64,000 nt of DNA from Rhodococcus_F sp040656415. GTDB lineage: Bacteria > Actinomycetota > Actinomycetes > Mycobacteriales > Mycobacteriaceae. The notes below the pieces were generated by a model. That model ran no database searches and had not been told where the DNA came from. It was given only the letters and a program-made list of their open reading frames with translations. The position numbers were made by a program, and so were the translations under genes. The stretch is taken from NCBI RefSeq assembly GCF_040656415.1, contig NZ_JBFAMC010000006.1, positions 105,031 to 169,030 on the forward strand, written 5' to 3'. Of the stretch, positions 32,929 to 42,181 are shown in pieces (the stretch's first letter is position 1; each line of letters starts with the position of its first letter).

Positions 32929-34323
32929 TTAGGAGTCCGTGAGATCGCGGACCTCGGAATACCGCAGGCGCACAGCGGGTACCGGGTCCGCCTCGTATAG
33001 GTCGGCTGGTGCCTGTCTCCACTCGGGCGGTTCCGGGGTACCGGCGAGTGTCCAGGCGGCTTGACGGCCCGCACCGATGGCGACGTACTCCGCGGGCCGC
33101 GGTACCAGGACCGGTGCCCCGAAGACGGTGGGCGCGAGTTTGCACAGTGCCTGTGAGCGGGCACCGCCGCCGACCAGGAGGATGCGTCGCACCGTCACGT
33201 TCTGTGCGGCCAGGTGATCGATGCCTTCCGCGAGCCCGCACAGCAGACCCTCGATCGCGGCGCGGGCGAGGTGCGCGGGTGTCGAGTTGGCAAGGCGTAG
33301 TCCGTGCACGGACGCGGTGGCACGAGGGCGATTGGGGGTGCGTTCGCCCTCGAGATACGGGACCATCACCAAACCTTCACTGCCGCAAGGCGCAGAGAGC
33401 GCAAGCCGTGACAACTCATCGTGATCGACGCCCAACAGCGATGCCGTCGCGTCGAGTACTCGGGCCGCGTTGAGGGTGCACACGAGTGGCAGTTGACGTC
33501 CGGTGGCGTCGGCGAAGCCTGCGACGAAACCTCCGGGATCGTTCGGGGGTGTCGCCGACACCGCCGACACGACACCCGACGTTCCCACCGACACGACGAC
33601 GTCGCCCTCCCTGGCATCGAGAGCAAGTGTGGCAGCTGCGTTGTCACCGCTTCCCGGACCCAGTGCCGCACCCCAACGGGTTTCCCCGATCTGTTCGGCG
33701 GGTCCGGCAACACGTGGCAATTCGGCCGTGCGCCCTCTCAACGCAAGGGAGAGAAGGTCGGGCCGGTAGGAATCCGTTGCGGCAGAGAAGTATCCGGTAC
33801 CACTGGCATCGCCGCGATCCGTTGACAAGGTGCTCGGATCGGCAGCGCCCGCAAGTTGCCAACCGAGCCAGTCGTGCGGCAGGCACACTACGGTCGTCCG
33901 GTCGGCGTTCTCAGGTTCGAAATCGGCGAGCCACCGCAGCTTGCTGATCGTGATCGAGGCGACTGGCACAACGCCGACTGCTTCCGCCCATGAACCTGCT
34001 CCACCGAGGTCGTCCACCAACTCCGCTGCAGCATCGGCCGAGCGAGTATCGTTCCACAACAATGCCGGACGCACGACAGACGATGTGTCATCGAGACACA
34101 CCATGCCGTGTTGTTGTGCCGCGACGGATACCGCGGCGACGTCGTCCAATCCACCTGCCGCCGCAATCGCGGTGTCGAGAGCCTTCGCCCATTCCTGCGG
34201 AGCGACCTCGGTGGCGTCCGGATGCGACGCTCTACCTTCGCGGACAGTTTCTCCGGTGTCGGACTCGCAGACGATCACCTTGCAAGCCTGGGTCGACGAG
34301 TCGATGCCTGCCACGAGGGTCAT
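32929..34323 (-). CDS. xylB: xylulokinase-like FGGY kinase
   Basis: A 464-residue sugar kinase of the FGGY family. DSSTQACKVIV is the N-terminal phosphate loop, AAQQHGMVCLD and LLWNDTRSADAA match xylulokinase, VSVGTSGVVSAV is the second phosphate motif, and LLVGGGARSQALCKL the adenosine motif. XylB phosphorylates D-xylulose, which here can come from D-arabitol oxidised by the upstream mannitol/arabitol dehydrogenase. The ATG at 34323 overlaps the stop of the PfkB gene. Last gene of the polyol operon. Confidence 0.88.
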   Translation of the reverse strand: MTLVAGIDSSTQACKVIVCESDTGETVREGRASHPDATEVAPQEWAKALDTAIAAAGGLDDVAAVSVAAQQHGMVCLDDTSSVVRPALLWNDTRSADAAAELVDDLGGAGSWAEAVGVVPVASITISKLRWLADFEPENADRTTVVCLPHDWLGWQLAGAADPSTLSTDRGDASGTGYFSAATDSYRPDLLSLALRGRTAELPRVAGPAEQIGETRWGAALGPGSGDNAAATLALDAREGDVVVSVGTSGVVSAVSATPPNDPGGFVAGFADATGRQLPLVCTLNAARVLDATASLLGVDHDELSRLALSAPCGSEGLVMVPYLEGERTPNRPRATASVHGLRLANSTPAHLARAAIEGLLCGLAEGIDHLAAQNVTVRRILLVGGGARSQALCKLAPTVFGAPVLVPRPAEYVAIGAGRQAAWTLAGTPEPPEWRQAPADLYEADPVPAVRLRYSEVRDLTDS

Positions 34324-35243
34324 CAAAGCTCCTCAGTTGCTCGGTCGAGCGCTTCGCGGGTGGGAAGATCAGCGCCCGGTCGTGTCACGGTAAGTGCCGA
34401 GACCAGCGTGGCGTCGTCGAGCACGTCACGCAATTCGTCCGGTTCAATCGCGTGCAGGGCCTCGCGACTCTCAGCGCCGAGGAACCCATGTGACCAGAAT
34501 CCGTCGAGTAGCCCGGCCATGAACGCGTCACCCGCGCCGACGGTGTCGATCACTTCGACCGCGGGTGCTGCGACCTCGACGGCCCCTCTGGGGCAGACCG
34601 CGAACGCGCCCTCGGCCCCCTTGGTCACCACGACTGTCGCGGGCCCGCGGCAGAGCCACGCGAGCGCGATGTCCTCGGTGTCCCGATCCGGGTCGTACCA
34701 CTGCAGGTCTTCCTCGCTGGCCTTGACGATGTCGGCCATCGACACCAAATGTTCGATGCGTGCCCGTGCCCGCGCGGAATCAGCGATCAATGTCGGCCGC
34801 ACATTGGGGTCGAAACTGATCGTTGCGTAGGGGCGCCGTCGCGCGAGCATGTCCGCCACAACGTCACAGCCCGGTTCCATGACGGCGGCAATGGAGCCCG
34901 TGTGTACCAGATGAGGAGAGCAAGTAGTGCTGGGCGTGGGCAGGTCCCACTGGATGTCGAATTCGTAAGTGGCTTTCCCCGTCGCTTCGACAGTCGCGTG
35001 GGCGGTTGCGGTCCGCTGTGCGCAAATGCTGCCGGGCTCCAAAGTCACTCCCGAACGGTCGAGATGCCGGGCGATCCAGCGGCCGCGTGGATCGTCGCCG
35101 ATCTGGGTGACGAACTCGACCGTGCGTCCCAGCCGGCCGAGACCGACCGCAACGTTGAGGGGGCTTCCCCCGACATACTCGGCGGAGTCGCCGTCACCTC
35201 TTGTGACGACGTCGACCAGTGCTTCTCCGATGACCAGGCTCAT
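34323..35243 (-). CDS. PfkB-family sugar kinase, probable fructokinase
   Basis: A 306-residue ribokinase-fold kinase. GGSPLNVAVGLGRLG is the substrate lid motif, FDPNVRP the middle motif, and DTVGAGDAFMAG holds the anion hole and catalytic Asp. In a polyol operon it would phosphorylate the fructose made from mannitol or sorbitol. Its ATG overlaps the TGA of the mannitol dehydrogenase gene by the ATGA pattern, as does its own stop with xylB. Confidence 0.85.
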   Translation of the reverse strand: MSLVIGEALVDVVTRGDGDSAEYVGGSPLNVAVGLGRLGRTVEFVTQIGDDPRGRWIARHLDRSGVTLEPGSICAQRTATAHATVEATGKATYEFDIQWDLPTPSTTCSPHLVHTGSIAAVMEPGCDVVADMLARRRPYATISFDPNVRPTLIADSARARARIEHLVSMADIVKASEEDLQWYDPDRDTEDIALAWLCRGPATVVVTKGAEGAFAVCPRGAVEVAAPAVEVIDTVGAGDAFMAGLLDGFWSHGFLGAESREALHAIEPDELRDVLDDATLVSALTVTRPGADLPTREALDRATEEL

Positions 35244-36721
35244 GTCCGCGCCTTCTGACGCATTGCCTCGAGCGTCGCGCGTGCGCCGACCCGGTGCAGC
35301 GAATCGAGAGCCCACAGATAGGCCTCGGCGAACCGGGGATCATCAGCCAGATCGCCGAACAGGGAACGATTCTCGATGAAGGCTGCGGGGTTTTCGAGCT
35401 GGCTGCGCGCGATGGGAACCAGAGAATCCTTCAGCGGATCGACTATGTCGATGACATCTCCGTTCTCGTCGACGGCTTCCGCGTATCGCGCCCAGCTCGC
35501 GACGATCGCAGCCGACAAGTGGACGGGGCGATCGGACTCGAGATTCTCGCGGATGACGGGCAGCAGCCACTTCGGGAGACGGTCGGACCAGTCGGTGCAG
35601 CACCTGGCAAGGGTGTCACCGATTTCGGGGTTCGAGAACCGGGCGATGGTTGTGCGTTTGTACTCGTCGAGGTCGACACCTGGCAACGGCCGGAGGGTTG
35701 GCGTGGCCTCGTCGTCCATGTAAGCCAGTACGAATTCGGCGAACAGCGGATCCTGGGCGACGTCGTGTATCAGCCGGTAGCCGGCCAGGTACCCGAAGCA
35801 TCCGAGAGCCAGGTGACCGGAGTTGATCAGTCGCAGCTTCATCAACTCGTGCGGTACCACGTCATCGACGATCTGGACTCCGACGTCCTCGTACCGGGGA
35901 CGGCCGAGGGCAAAGGAATCTTCGAGTGCCCACGAGGTGAACGGCTCGGTCGCGACCGGCCACTGATCGTCGACGCCGAACCGGGAGGACAGCGATTCGA
36001 TCAACTCGTCAGTGGTGACAGGCGTGATCCGGTCGACCATCGAGTTGGGGAACGAGGTCTCGGTCCGCATCCAGTCGGCGAGTTCGGGATCTTTCAGTTC
36101 CGCGTATGCGAGGAACATCCTGCGGGTCACCGAACCGTTGCCCTCGAGGTTGTCGCAGGACATGATGGTCGGCGATGGGATGCCACGGGCGCGGCGGCGG
36201 GCGAGTGCCTCGGTGACGAGCCCGAACACGGTTCGCGGCACCGCGCCGTCGGCCAGATCGTGTGCGATGTCCGGGTTATTGGCATCGAACTCGCCGGTGT
36301 CGCGGGTGGTGTTGTAGCCACCCTCGGTGATGGTGAGCGAGACGATCCGAGTGGAGGGCGCCGCGATCTTCTCGATGACAGCTTCGGGATCGTCGGGGGC
36401 GAAGAGATAGTCGACGATCGAGCCGATGACGCTGACCTCCCACGTGCTGTCGGGATGGCGCACGGCGAGGGAGTACAGGCAGTCCTGCGCGTCGAGCACG
36501 TCCCTCATCCGCCGATCACCGGGCAGAACGCCGACGCCGCAGATTCCCCACTCGAGTGCCTCGCCGCGGCGCATCAGTTTGTCGACATACATCGCCTGGT
36601 GCGCACGATGAAAGCCGCCGACACCGAAGTGCACTATCCCGACGGTGATGTCGTTCCGGTCGTAGGTCGGTACCTTGACGGTGTCGTCGAACTTCCTCAG
36701 TGTCTGAGCGTTGAGCTGCAT
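35240..36721 (-). CDS. mtlK: mannitol 2-dehydrogenase-type polyol dehydrogenase
   Basis: A 493-residue long-chain polyol dehydrogenase. GVGGFHRAHQAMYVDKLM binds NAD near the N-terminus, and KLRLINSGH supplies the catalytic Lys, Asn and His of the family. It oxidises D-mannitol to fructose and usually D-arabitol to xylulose, which explains why a fructokinase and a xylulokinase follow. The zinc dehydrogenase gene ends 11 bases upstream. Confidence 0.9.
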   Translation of the reverse strand: MQLNAQTLRKFDDTVKVPTYDRNDITVGIVHFGVGGFHRAHQAMYVDKLMRRGEALEWGICGVGVLPGDRRMRDVLDAQDCLYSLAVRHPDSTWEVSVIGSIVDYLFAPDDPEAVIEKIAAPSTRIVSLTITEGGYNTTRDTGEFDANNPDIAHDLADGAVPRTVFGLVTEALARRRARGIPSPTIMSCDNLEGNGSVTRRMFLAYAELKDPELADWMRTETSFPNSMVDRITPVTTDELIESLSSRFGVDDQWPVATEPFTSWALEDSFALGRPRYEDVGVQIVDDVVPHELMKLRLINSGHLALGCFGYLAGYRLIHDVAQDPLFAEFVLAYMDDEATPTLRPLPGVDLDEYKRTTIARFSNPEIGDTLARCCTDWSDRLPKWLLPVIRENLESDRPVHLSAAIVASWARYAEAVDENGDVIDIVDPLKDSLVPIARSQLENPAAFIENRSLFGDLADDPRFAEAYLWALDSLHRVGARATLEAMRQKART

Positions 36722-36731
36722 CGGTCTCTTC

Positions 36732-37775
36732 TCATTCCTGCACGCGAACGACGGCCTTGAGACTGCCGGGCGTTCGGTCTGCGTTCAGCGCCTGCTCTGT
36801 TTCGGCGAGCGGAAATCGTTTGGTGACCATGGAATCGAGGTCTACCCGCCCGGACCGTTCGAGGGAGATCGCCGTCTGCCAGGTGTTGGCGTAGCGAAAT
36901 ACCCCGGTCAGCACCAGCTCCCGGTTCTGGATTGTCTGGACTGGCAGTGTCATTTCCGTGGCGCCCATGCCGACGAGGACGACTGTGCCCGCGGGGCGGA
37001 CGGCCTCGATTCCGGCCGCCACGGCGCTTGGGGCGCCGGAGGCGTCGACGAAGGCGTCCACGTGGAGTCCGGCGACATCGTGCTCGCGCGGATCCAGAAC
37101 GGAAGATGCTCCGAATTTTGTTGCCATTTCGCGTCTTCGCGGTTCGAGATCCGAGACGATGACCTCGGTCGCCCCGAACGCGAGGGCGGACTGCAACGTG
37201 GCGATGCCGATCGGTCCCGCACCCGCGACGAGAACGCGAGAACCGGCCGATACTCGGGCTTTCCTGTTGGCGGCGATGGCTACCGACAATGGCTCGCACA
37301 GAGCCGCCGCGTCGTCGGACATATCGTCAGGGATTGCATGCGCGAATCCCGATCCGATGGTCACATATTCGGCCAGCGCCCCGTCGATCGGTGGCGCCGC
37401 AAAGAACTGCATGTGTGGGCAGAGGTGGTATAGACCTCGCCGTGATTCTTCACTCGAGGGATCGGGACGCTGTGGCTCGATAGACACCCTTTGTCCGATT
37501 CTGTCCGCAGCCACGCCGGGGCCCACAGCGACGATGGTGCCCGACGACTCGTGGCCCAGAACGACCGGTCGATCGACGACGAGATCGCCGATGCGGCCCT
37601 CGCGGTAGAAGTGCGTGTCGGACCCGCAGATCCCCACTGACGCCACTTTCACCAGCACATCGCCGGGACCCGGGGTAGGGACGGCGCGTTCCTGCATCTC
37701 TATTCGACCGGGCTCGAGAAGCACGCTCGCCCGCATCGTCGATGGGATACCCGCAGAAACTGTTGTGTGGATCAC
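36732..37775 (-). CDS. zinc-dependent sorbitol dehydrogenase-like protein
   Basis: A 347-residue MDR alcohol dehydrogenase. The catalytic-zinc residues lie in GICGSDTHFY, LGHESSG and ALCEPLSVA; VLVAGAGPIGIATLQ is the NAD fold. The lobe that binds structural zinc in alcohol dehydrogenases has lost most Cys (it reads YHLCPHMQFFAAPP), as in sorbitol dehydrogenases. It likely oxidises sorbitol or xylitol. Start GTG 37775 is used here; ATG 37736 is an alternative that gives a 334-residue chain. First gene of the minus-strand polyol operon. Confidence 0.85.
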   Translation of the reverse strand: MIHTTVSAGIPSTMRASVLLEPGRIEMQERAVPTPGPGDVLVKVASVGICGSDTHFYREGRIGDLVVDRPVVLGHESSGTIVAVGPGVAADRIGQRVSIEPQRPDPSSEESRRGLYHLCPHMQFFAAPPIDGALAEYVTIGSGFAHAIPDDMSDDAAALCEPLSVAIAANRKARVSAGSRVLVAGAGPIGIATLQSALAFGATEVIVSDLEPRRREMATKFGASSVLDPREHDVAGLHVDAFVDASGAPSAVAAGIEAVRPAGTVVLVGMGATEMTLPVQTIQNRELVLTGVFRYANTWQTAISLERSGRVDLDSMVTKRFPLAETEQALNADRTPGSLKAVVRVQE

Positions 37776-37811
37776 AGGCCGATGCTAACGTGCTGAGCGG
37801 ATGAACGCATC

Positions 37812-37827
37812 GTGAGCATTTGCTCAC
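37812..37827. promoter_or_regulatory. palindromic operator in the polyol divergent promoter
   Basis: GTGAGCA and TGCTCAC are perfect complements across a TT spacer. The site lies in the 113-base gap between the divergent sorbitol dehydrogenase and SorC-regulator genes. Regulators of the SorC group bind palindromes of this size, so it is the likely site for the adjacent regulator. Confidence 0.65.
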
Positions 37828-37888
37828 GGATTCTCGGGGTTCCGGCTACCGAGGTTTGCCGGCACCGAAATCGTGCCTAGGAGAAGCA

Positions 37889-38911
37889 GTGACATCCTCC
37901 GAATCGACGGCTACACCACCGTCTCCAACTGGTGGGTCACCGCCGTCGACGGCTGAGGATTTGCGCCTGGCTTTGCGCGCGGCAACGCTGTACTACGTCG
38001 ATCGGCTGACCCAGGCGGACGTCGCTGCTCGACTCGGTGTCTCCCGACCCACGGCAGGTCGACTCCTCACCCGCGCCCGCACCCAGGGGTTGGTGCGGAT
38101 CGAGGTGCAAGTGCCCACACATCTGCGCGAGGCTCTGTGCTCGGATGAAGAACGCGCCCTGGAAGAGAGGTTCGGACTGGTTGAGGCCGTGATCGTCGCC
38201 GATTCGGTCGGTCACGCGGCTGCAGCAGACGGCTACCGCACTTTTTCGGGGATGGGGCGTGCCGCCGCATCGCTGGTCGCCCGCCGGATTCGGGAAGGGG
38301 ACACACTCGGGTTCACCTGGGGTCCGGAGACCGTTGCTATTGCGAAAGGTCTGCCGTCGGGTGTGGCCAGGTGTGCCTCTGTTGTGCAACTCGACGGCTC
38401 GGTGAGCGGGATCAACTATCAGACCGGTGTCGAGTATGTTCTCGGCACCTGTGCAGAGAAGCTGCAAGCCAACCCGATTCGGCTTCCCGTTCCGCTTTAT
38501 GCGGACCCATCCACCGCCGCGTCCATGCGTAGCGATTCGGTGATCTCGCGTGCTCTGGAAGTGGGGCGGACGGCCGACATGATGCTGTTCGGTGCAGGCG
38601 CGGTGTCGACGTGGACCACTCTGTTCGAAGGCAGTTTTCTCGATACGGACATGCTTTCCGACCTCGTCGATCTCGACGCGGTCGGCGAGGTCGGCGGCCG
38701 ATTCTTTCGAATCGACGGGACCGAGGTGCGGAGCGAGCTGGACGAGCGAGCCATGTCGGTTCCGCTGGAAGACATCCGAGCCTGCGAGGGCTCGATCCTC
38801 ATCACCGGCGGGGCCACCAAGTACCAAGCAGCACTCGGAGCCCTGCGCGGCGGGCTGGCCAAGATGCTGGTCTGCGACATCGGTTGTGCGCGTTGGCTAC
38901 TCAGCCGGTAG
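37889..38911 (+). CDS. SorC/DeoR-type sugar-responsive regulator
   Basis: A 340-residue regulator. The helix-turn-helix is LTQADVAARLGVSRPTAGRLLTRARTQGLV (about residues 40-70), after a low-complexity Ser/Pro N-terminus. The C-terminal sugar-binding domain of the SorC type includes LGFTWGPETVAIAKGL, VVQLDGSVSG and LFGAGAVST. GTG 37889 follows TAGGAG by five bases. It begins the plus-strand arm with the ABC importer and is divergent from the dehydrogenase arm, so it probably controls both in response to a polyol or its phosphate. Confidence 0.85.
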   Translation: MTSSESTATPPSPTGGSPPSTAEDLRLALRAATLYYVDRLTQADVAARLGVSRPTAGRLLTRARTQGLVRIEVQVPTHLREALCSDEERALEERFGLVEAVIVADSVGHAAAADGYRTFSGMGRAAASLVARRIREGDTLGFTWGPETVAIAKGLPSGVARCASVVQLDGSVSGINYQTGVEYVLGTCAEKLQANPIRLPVPLYADPSTAASMRSDSVISRALEVGRTADMMLFGAGAVSTWTTLFEGSFLDTDMLSDLVDLDAVGEVGGRFFRIDGTEVRSELDERAMSVPLEDIRACEGSILITGGATKYQAALGALRGGLAKMLVCDIGCARWLLSR

Positions 38912-38937
38912 TGCCACACAGGCAGGTGTGAGGATCG

Positions 38938-40290
38938 ATGAGACGGCGCAGAAATCGCGGGGCCGTGCTGGCAGCAGGCGCCGGTGCCCTGACCCTCACG
39001 ATCAGCGCTTGCGCGGGCGCGGGTTCGCTCGGTGCCTCGGATCAGACCGTCACCATCGCGATGGTGTCCAACCCTCAGATGCAGGACGCCCGAGCCCTCG
39101 CCTCGCAGTTCGAAGAGGAGAACCCGGACATCGACCTGAAGTTCGTGACACTGCCGGAGAACGAAGCTCGCGCGAAGATCACGGCGTCTACCGCGACCGG
39201 TGGCGGCGAGTTCGACGTGGTAATGATCAGTAACTACGAGACTCCGCAGTGGGCCGGCCATGGATGGTTGGAGAACCTCTCGGAGTATGCGGAAGCGACG
39301 GAGGGCTACGACCAAGACGATTTCATTCCCACACTGCGAGAGTCCCTTTCATACGAGGGGGATATGTATGCGGTGCCGTTCTACGGTGAGTCGTCGTTTC
39401 TGATGTTTCGCAAGGACTTGTTGGAGCAGGCCGGGATCGTCCTGTCGGAGAAGCCGACCTGGACGGAGGTAGCGGAGGCTGCAGAGCAACTCGATACCGA
39501 TGGGATGGCGGGAATCTGCCTGCGAGGCCAGCCTGGCTGGGGACAGGTGCTCGCCCCGTTGGACACTGTCATCAACACCTTCGGTGGACGGTGGTTCGAC
39601 GAAGACTGGAACGCGCAACTCACGAGCCCCGAGGTAGAACGCGCGGTGCAATTCTACGTAGATCTGGTGCGGGATCATGGTGAGCCCGGAGCGGCAACCA
39701 GCGGTTTCGGAGAATGCGCAACGCAAGTCGCGCAAGGGCACGCCGCGATGTGGTACGACGCCACATCCGCCGTGTCCACGCTCGAGGATCCGACGTCGAG
39801 CACCGTTGTCGGCAAGATCGGGTACGCTCCGGCGCCGATCGAAGTGAAGGAAAACTCCGGTTGGCTCTACAGTTGGGCCCTCGGAATTCCGGTCAGCAGT
39901 GACAACCCTGATGCGGCCTGGAAATTCATCTCCTGGATGACCGACAAGCAATACATACGCACGGTCGGAGAGGATCTCGGCTGGGAGCGCGTGCCACCCG
40001 GTAGCCGTCTGTCGACGTACGAAATACCCGAGTATCAGCAGGCGTCAGCGGCGTACGGCCCGCTCACACTAGAGGCGATCGAGAATGCGACACCGGAAGC
40101 GCCTACCGTGCAACCAGTTCCGTATACCGGCGTGCAGTTCTTGGCGATCCCGGAGTTCCAGGACTTGGGGACGCGGGTGAGTCAACAGATCAGTGCAGCG
40201 ATCGCCGGCCAGAAGACAGTGCCCGAGGCGCTCGCCCAAGCGCAGCAGTACGCCGAGGTGGTCGGCGCGTCCTATAGGGAACAACAATGA
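38938..40290 (+). CDS. polyol/sugar ABC transporter substrate-binding lipoprotein
   Basis: A 450-residue extracellular binding protein. Basic residues, a hydrophobic stretch and the lipobox LTISAC put the lipidated Cys at residue 25. The rest follows the family-1 (CUT1) sugar-binding fold: VTIAMVSNPQMQDARALASQFEEEN, later YGESSFLMFRKDLLEQAGI and a WAFGIP-type segment (YSWALGIPVSSDNPDAAWKF). With two dehydrogenases downstream of the same promoter region, mannitol, sorbitol or arabitol is the expected ligand. ATGA-type overlap with the first permease gene. Confidence 0.88.
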   Translation: MRRRRNRGAVLAAGAGALTLTISACAGAGSLGASDQTVTIAMVSNPQMQDARALASQFEEENPDIDLKFVTLPENEARAKITASTATGGGEFDVVMISNYETPQWAGHGWLENLSEYAEATEGYDQDDFIPTLRESLSYEGDMYAVPFYGESSFLMFRKDLLEQAGIVLSEKPTWTEVAEAAEQLDTDGMAGICLRGQPGWGQVLAPLDTVINTFGGRWFDEDWNAQLTSPEVERAVQFYVDLVRDHGEPGAATSGFGECATQVAQGHAAMWYDATSAVSTLEDPTSSTVVGKIGYAPAPIEVKENSGWLYSWALGIPVSSDNPDAAWKFISWMTDKQYIRTVGEDLGWERVPPGSRLSTYEIPEYQQASAAYGPLTLEAIENATPEAPTVQPVPYTGVQFLAIPEFQDLGTRVSQQISAAIAGQKTVPEALAQAQQYAEVVGASYREQQ

Positions 40291-41252
40291 CAGCCGTTGC
40301 CGAGAAGCCGGTCGCGGGCGATACCGAGGAGCGGGTGCGCGAACTGCGGGCCAAGAAGGATGCCGGCGTCTCGAGAGCGGAGGGGTGGCGTCGCCGAGGC
40401 CCGCTGCTCCCCGCGCTGATCCTCATGATCGTGGTCACCCAGATCCCGTTCCTGTTCACGCTGTACTACTCGACGCAGTCCTGGAATCTTGTCCGACCGG
40501 GGTCCCGCACCTTCATTGGACTGCAGAACTACGTGGATGTGTTCAGGGACAGTCAGTTCCGTGAGGTCGCGGTCAACACGGTGATACTCATCGTCGGGAC
40601 CGTCCTGATCTCGGTGATCCTGGGGGTGATGCTTGCACTGCTGCTCGATCGAGCGTTCCTCGGCCGAGGCATTGTGCGAACGCTCCTCATCACGCCCTTC
40701 CTCGTCACACCGGTCGCAGGCGCGCTGCTTTGGAAGACGACGATGTTCGACCCGGTCTTCGGCATCATCAACTTCGTGCTCTCGCCATTCGGTGTCGGGC
40801 AGGTCGACTGGGTGAGCAGGTTCCCGCTCGCCGCGGTCATGGTGAACTTGGTGTGGCAGTGGACCCCGTTCATGATGCTGCTGATCCTGGCCGGCTTGCA
40901 GTCGATGCCGCGCGACATCCTCGAGGCGGCTCGGGTGGACGGTGCCCGGCCGTTCGCGATGTTCCGAGAGTTGACACTTCCGCATCTGCGAAGGTTCATC
41001 GAACTTGGCGCCGTTCTCGGTGCGATCTACCTGGTCAACACCTTCGATGTCATCTACATGATGACCCAGGGCGGTCCTGGTACCGCCAGCGCCAATCTCC
41101 CCTTCTATATCTATCAACGCGCCTTCCTCGGCTTCGATATCGGACAGGCGGCAGCGATGGGCGTCGTGGTGGTGGTCGCGATCATCATCGTCGCGACCCT
41201 GGCGTTGCGCCTGATCTTCAAGAGCTTTTCCGGTAGCGAGGAGGCCGCGTAG
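40287..41252 (+). CDS. ABC sugar permease, first subunit (MalF-like)
   Basis: A 321-residue inner-membrane protein with six transmembrane segments. The EAA loop, which contacts the ATPase, reads EAARVDGARPFAMFRELTLP near residue 215. A polar N-terminus (AEKPVAGDTEERVRELRAKK) lies in the cytoplasm. It overlaps the binding-protein gene upstream by four bases and the second permease gene by one. Confidence 0.88.
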   Translation: MTAVAEKPVAGDTEERVRELRAKKDAGVSRAEGWRRRGPLLPALILMIVVTQIPFLFTLYYSTQSWNLVRPGSRTFIGLQNYVDVFRDSQFREVAVNTVILIVGTVLISVILGVMLALLLDRAFLGRGIVRTLLITPFLVTPVAGALLWKTTMFDPVFGIINFVLSPFGVGQVDWVSRFPLAAVMVNLVWQWTPFMMLLILAGLQSMPRDILEAARVDGARPFAMFRELTLPHLRRFIELGAVLGAIYLVNTFDVIYMMTQGGPGTASANLPFYIYQRAFLGFDIGQAAAMGVVVVVAIIIVATLALRLIFKSFSGSEEAA

Positions 41253-42130
41253 TGAGTACCGCTGCTGCGACACAGCCGGCTGTGGCCGAACCAAGTGCAC
41301 CGGGACGTAAGCGCGCCCGCAAGCACCGCCCGTTCAGTCCCTGGAGTGCGGTGGCGTGGATCATTGCCCTGGGATTCTTCTTCCCGGTTGCCTGGATGGT
41401 GTTGACGTCGTTCAAGCAGGAGGGTGATGCGTACACGGACCCTCCAAAGTTGTTCTTCGCACCGACGTTGGACCAGTACCGGGGGGTGCTCGACAGCGGG
41501 ATCGGTACCAGCCTGCTCAACTCGGCGTTCGCGACGGTGATGTCGACGCTGTTGGTCCTGTTGCTCGGTGTTCCGGCCGCGTTCGCGCTGTCCCTGCGTC
41601 CCGTTCGGAGGACGAAGGACGCGTTGTTCTTCTTCATCAGCACGAAGATGCTCCCGATCGTCGCCGCGATCATCCCGCTGTACGTGATCGTCAGCAATAT
41701 CGGTCTGCTCGACAATATCTGGGTGCTGGTGATCCTTTACACCGCAATGAATCTGCCTATCGCGGTGTGGATGATGCGGTCGTTCTTCCTCGAGGTTCCC
41801 GGTGAACTACTCGAGGCCGCGAGTATGGACGGAGCGAGCCTGTGGACGTCGGTACGGGAGGTGATTCTGCCGCTCGTTTCACCTGGTATCGCGGCGACCG
41901 CGCTGATCTGCGTGATCTTCTCGTGGAACGAGTTCTTCTTCGCGGTGAACCTCACCGCCGTTCAGGCACAAACCATTCCGGTGTTCCTGGTCGGGTTCAT
42001 CACCGGTGAAGGCCTGTTCTGGGCTCGACTCTCCGCTGCGGCGACGCTCGCCGCATTGCCGGTGATCCTCGCCGGCTGGGTGGCCCAGAACAAGTTGGTG
42101 CGCGGACTTTCCTTCGGTGCCATCAAATGA
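41252..42130 (+). CDS. ABC sugar permease, second subunit (MalG-like)
   Basis: A 292-residue membrane protein with six transmembrane segments. The EAA loop is LEAASMDGASLWTSVREVILP near residue 190, and the MalG-type C-terminus VAQNKLVRGLSFGAIK is present. It pairs with the upstream permease to form the channel of a CUT1-type importer. Confidence 0.88.
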   Translation: MSTAAATQPAVAEPSAPGRKRARKHRPFSPWSAVAWIIALGFFFPVAWMVLTSFKQEGDAYTDPPKLFFAPTLDQYRGVLDSGIGTSLLNSAFATVMSTLLVLLLGVPAAFALSLRPVRRTKDALFFFISTKMLPIVAAIIPLYVIVSNIGLLDNIWVLVILYTAMNLPIAVWMMRSFFLEVPGELLEAASMDGASLWTSVREVILPLVSPGIAATALICVIFSWNEFFFAVNLTAVQAQTIPVFLVGFITGEGLFWARLSAAATLAALPVILAGWVAQNKLVRGLSFGAIK

Positions 42131-42181
42131 CGATCACCGCAGGAACACTCATCATCTTCTGTCTCGAGCTCAGGAGTAATC

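Noticed and set aside
35294..36760. 488-codon open frame on the plus strand
   Set aside because: It is antisense to the mannitol dehydrogenase gene, whose catalytic residues are intact; no motif in the shadow.
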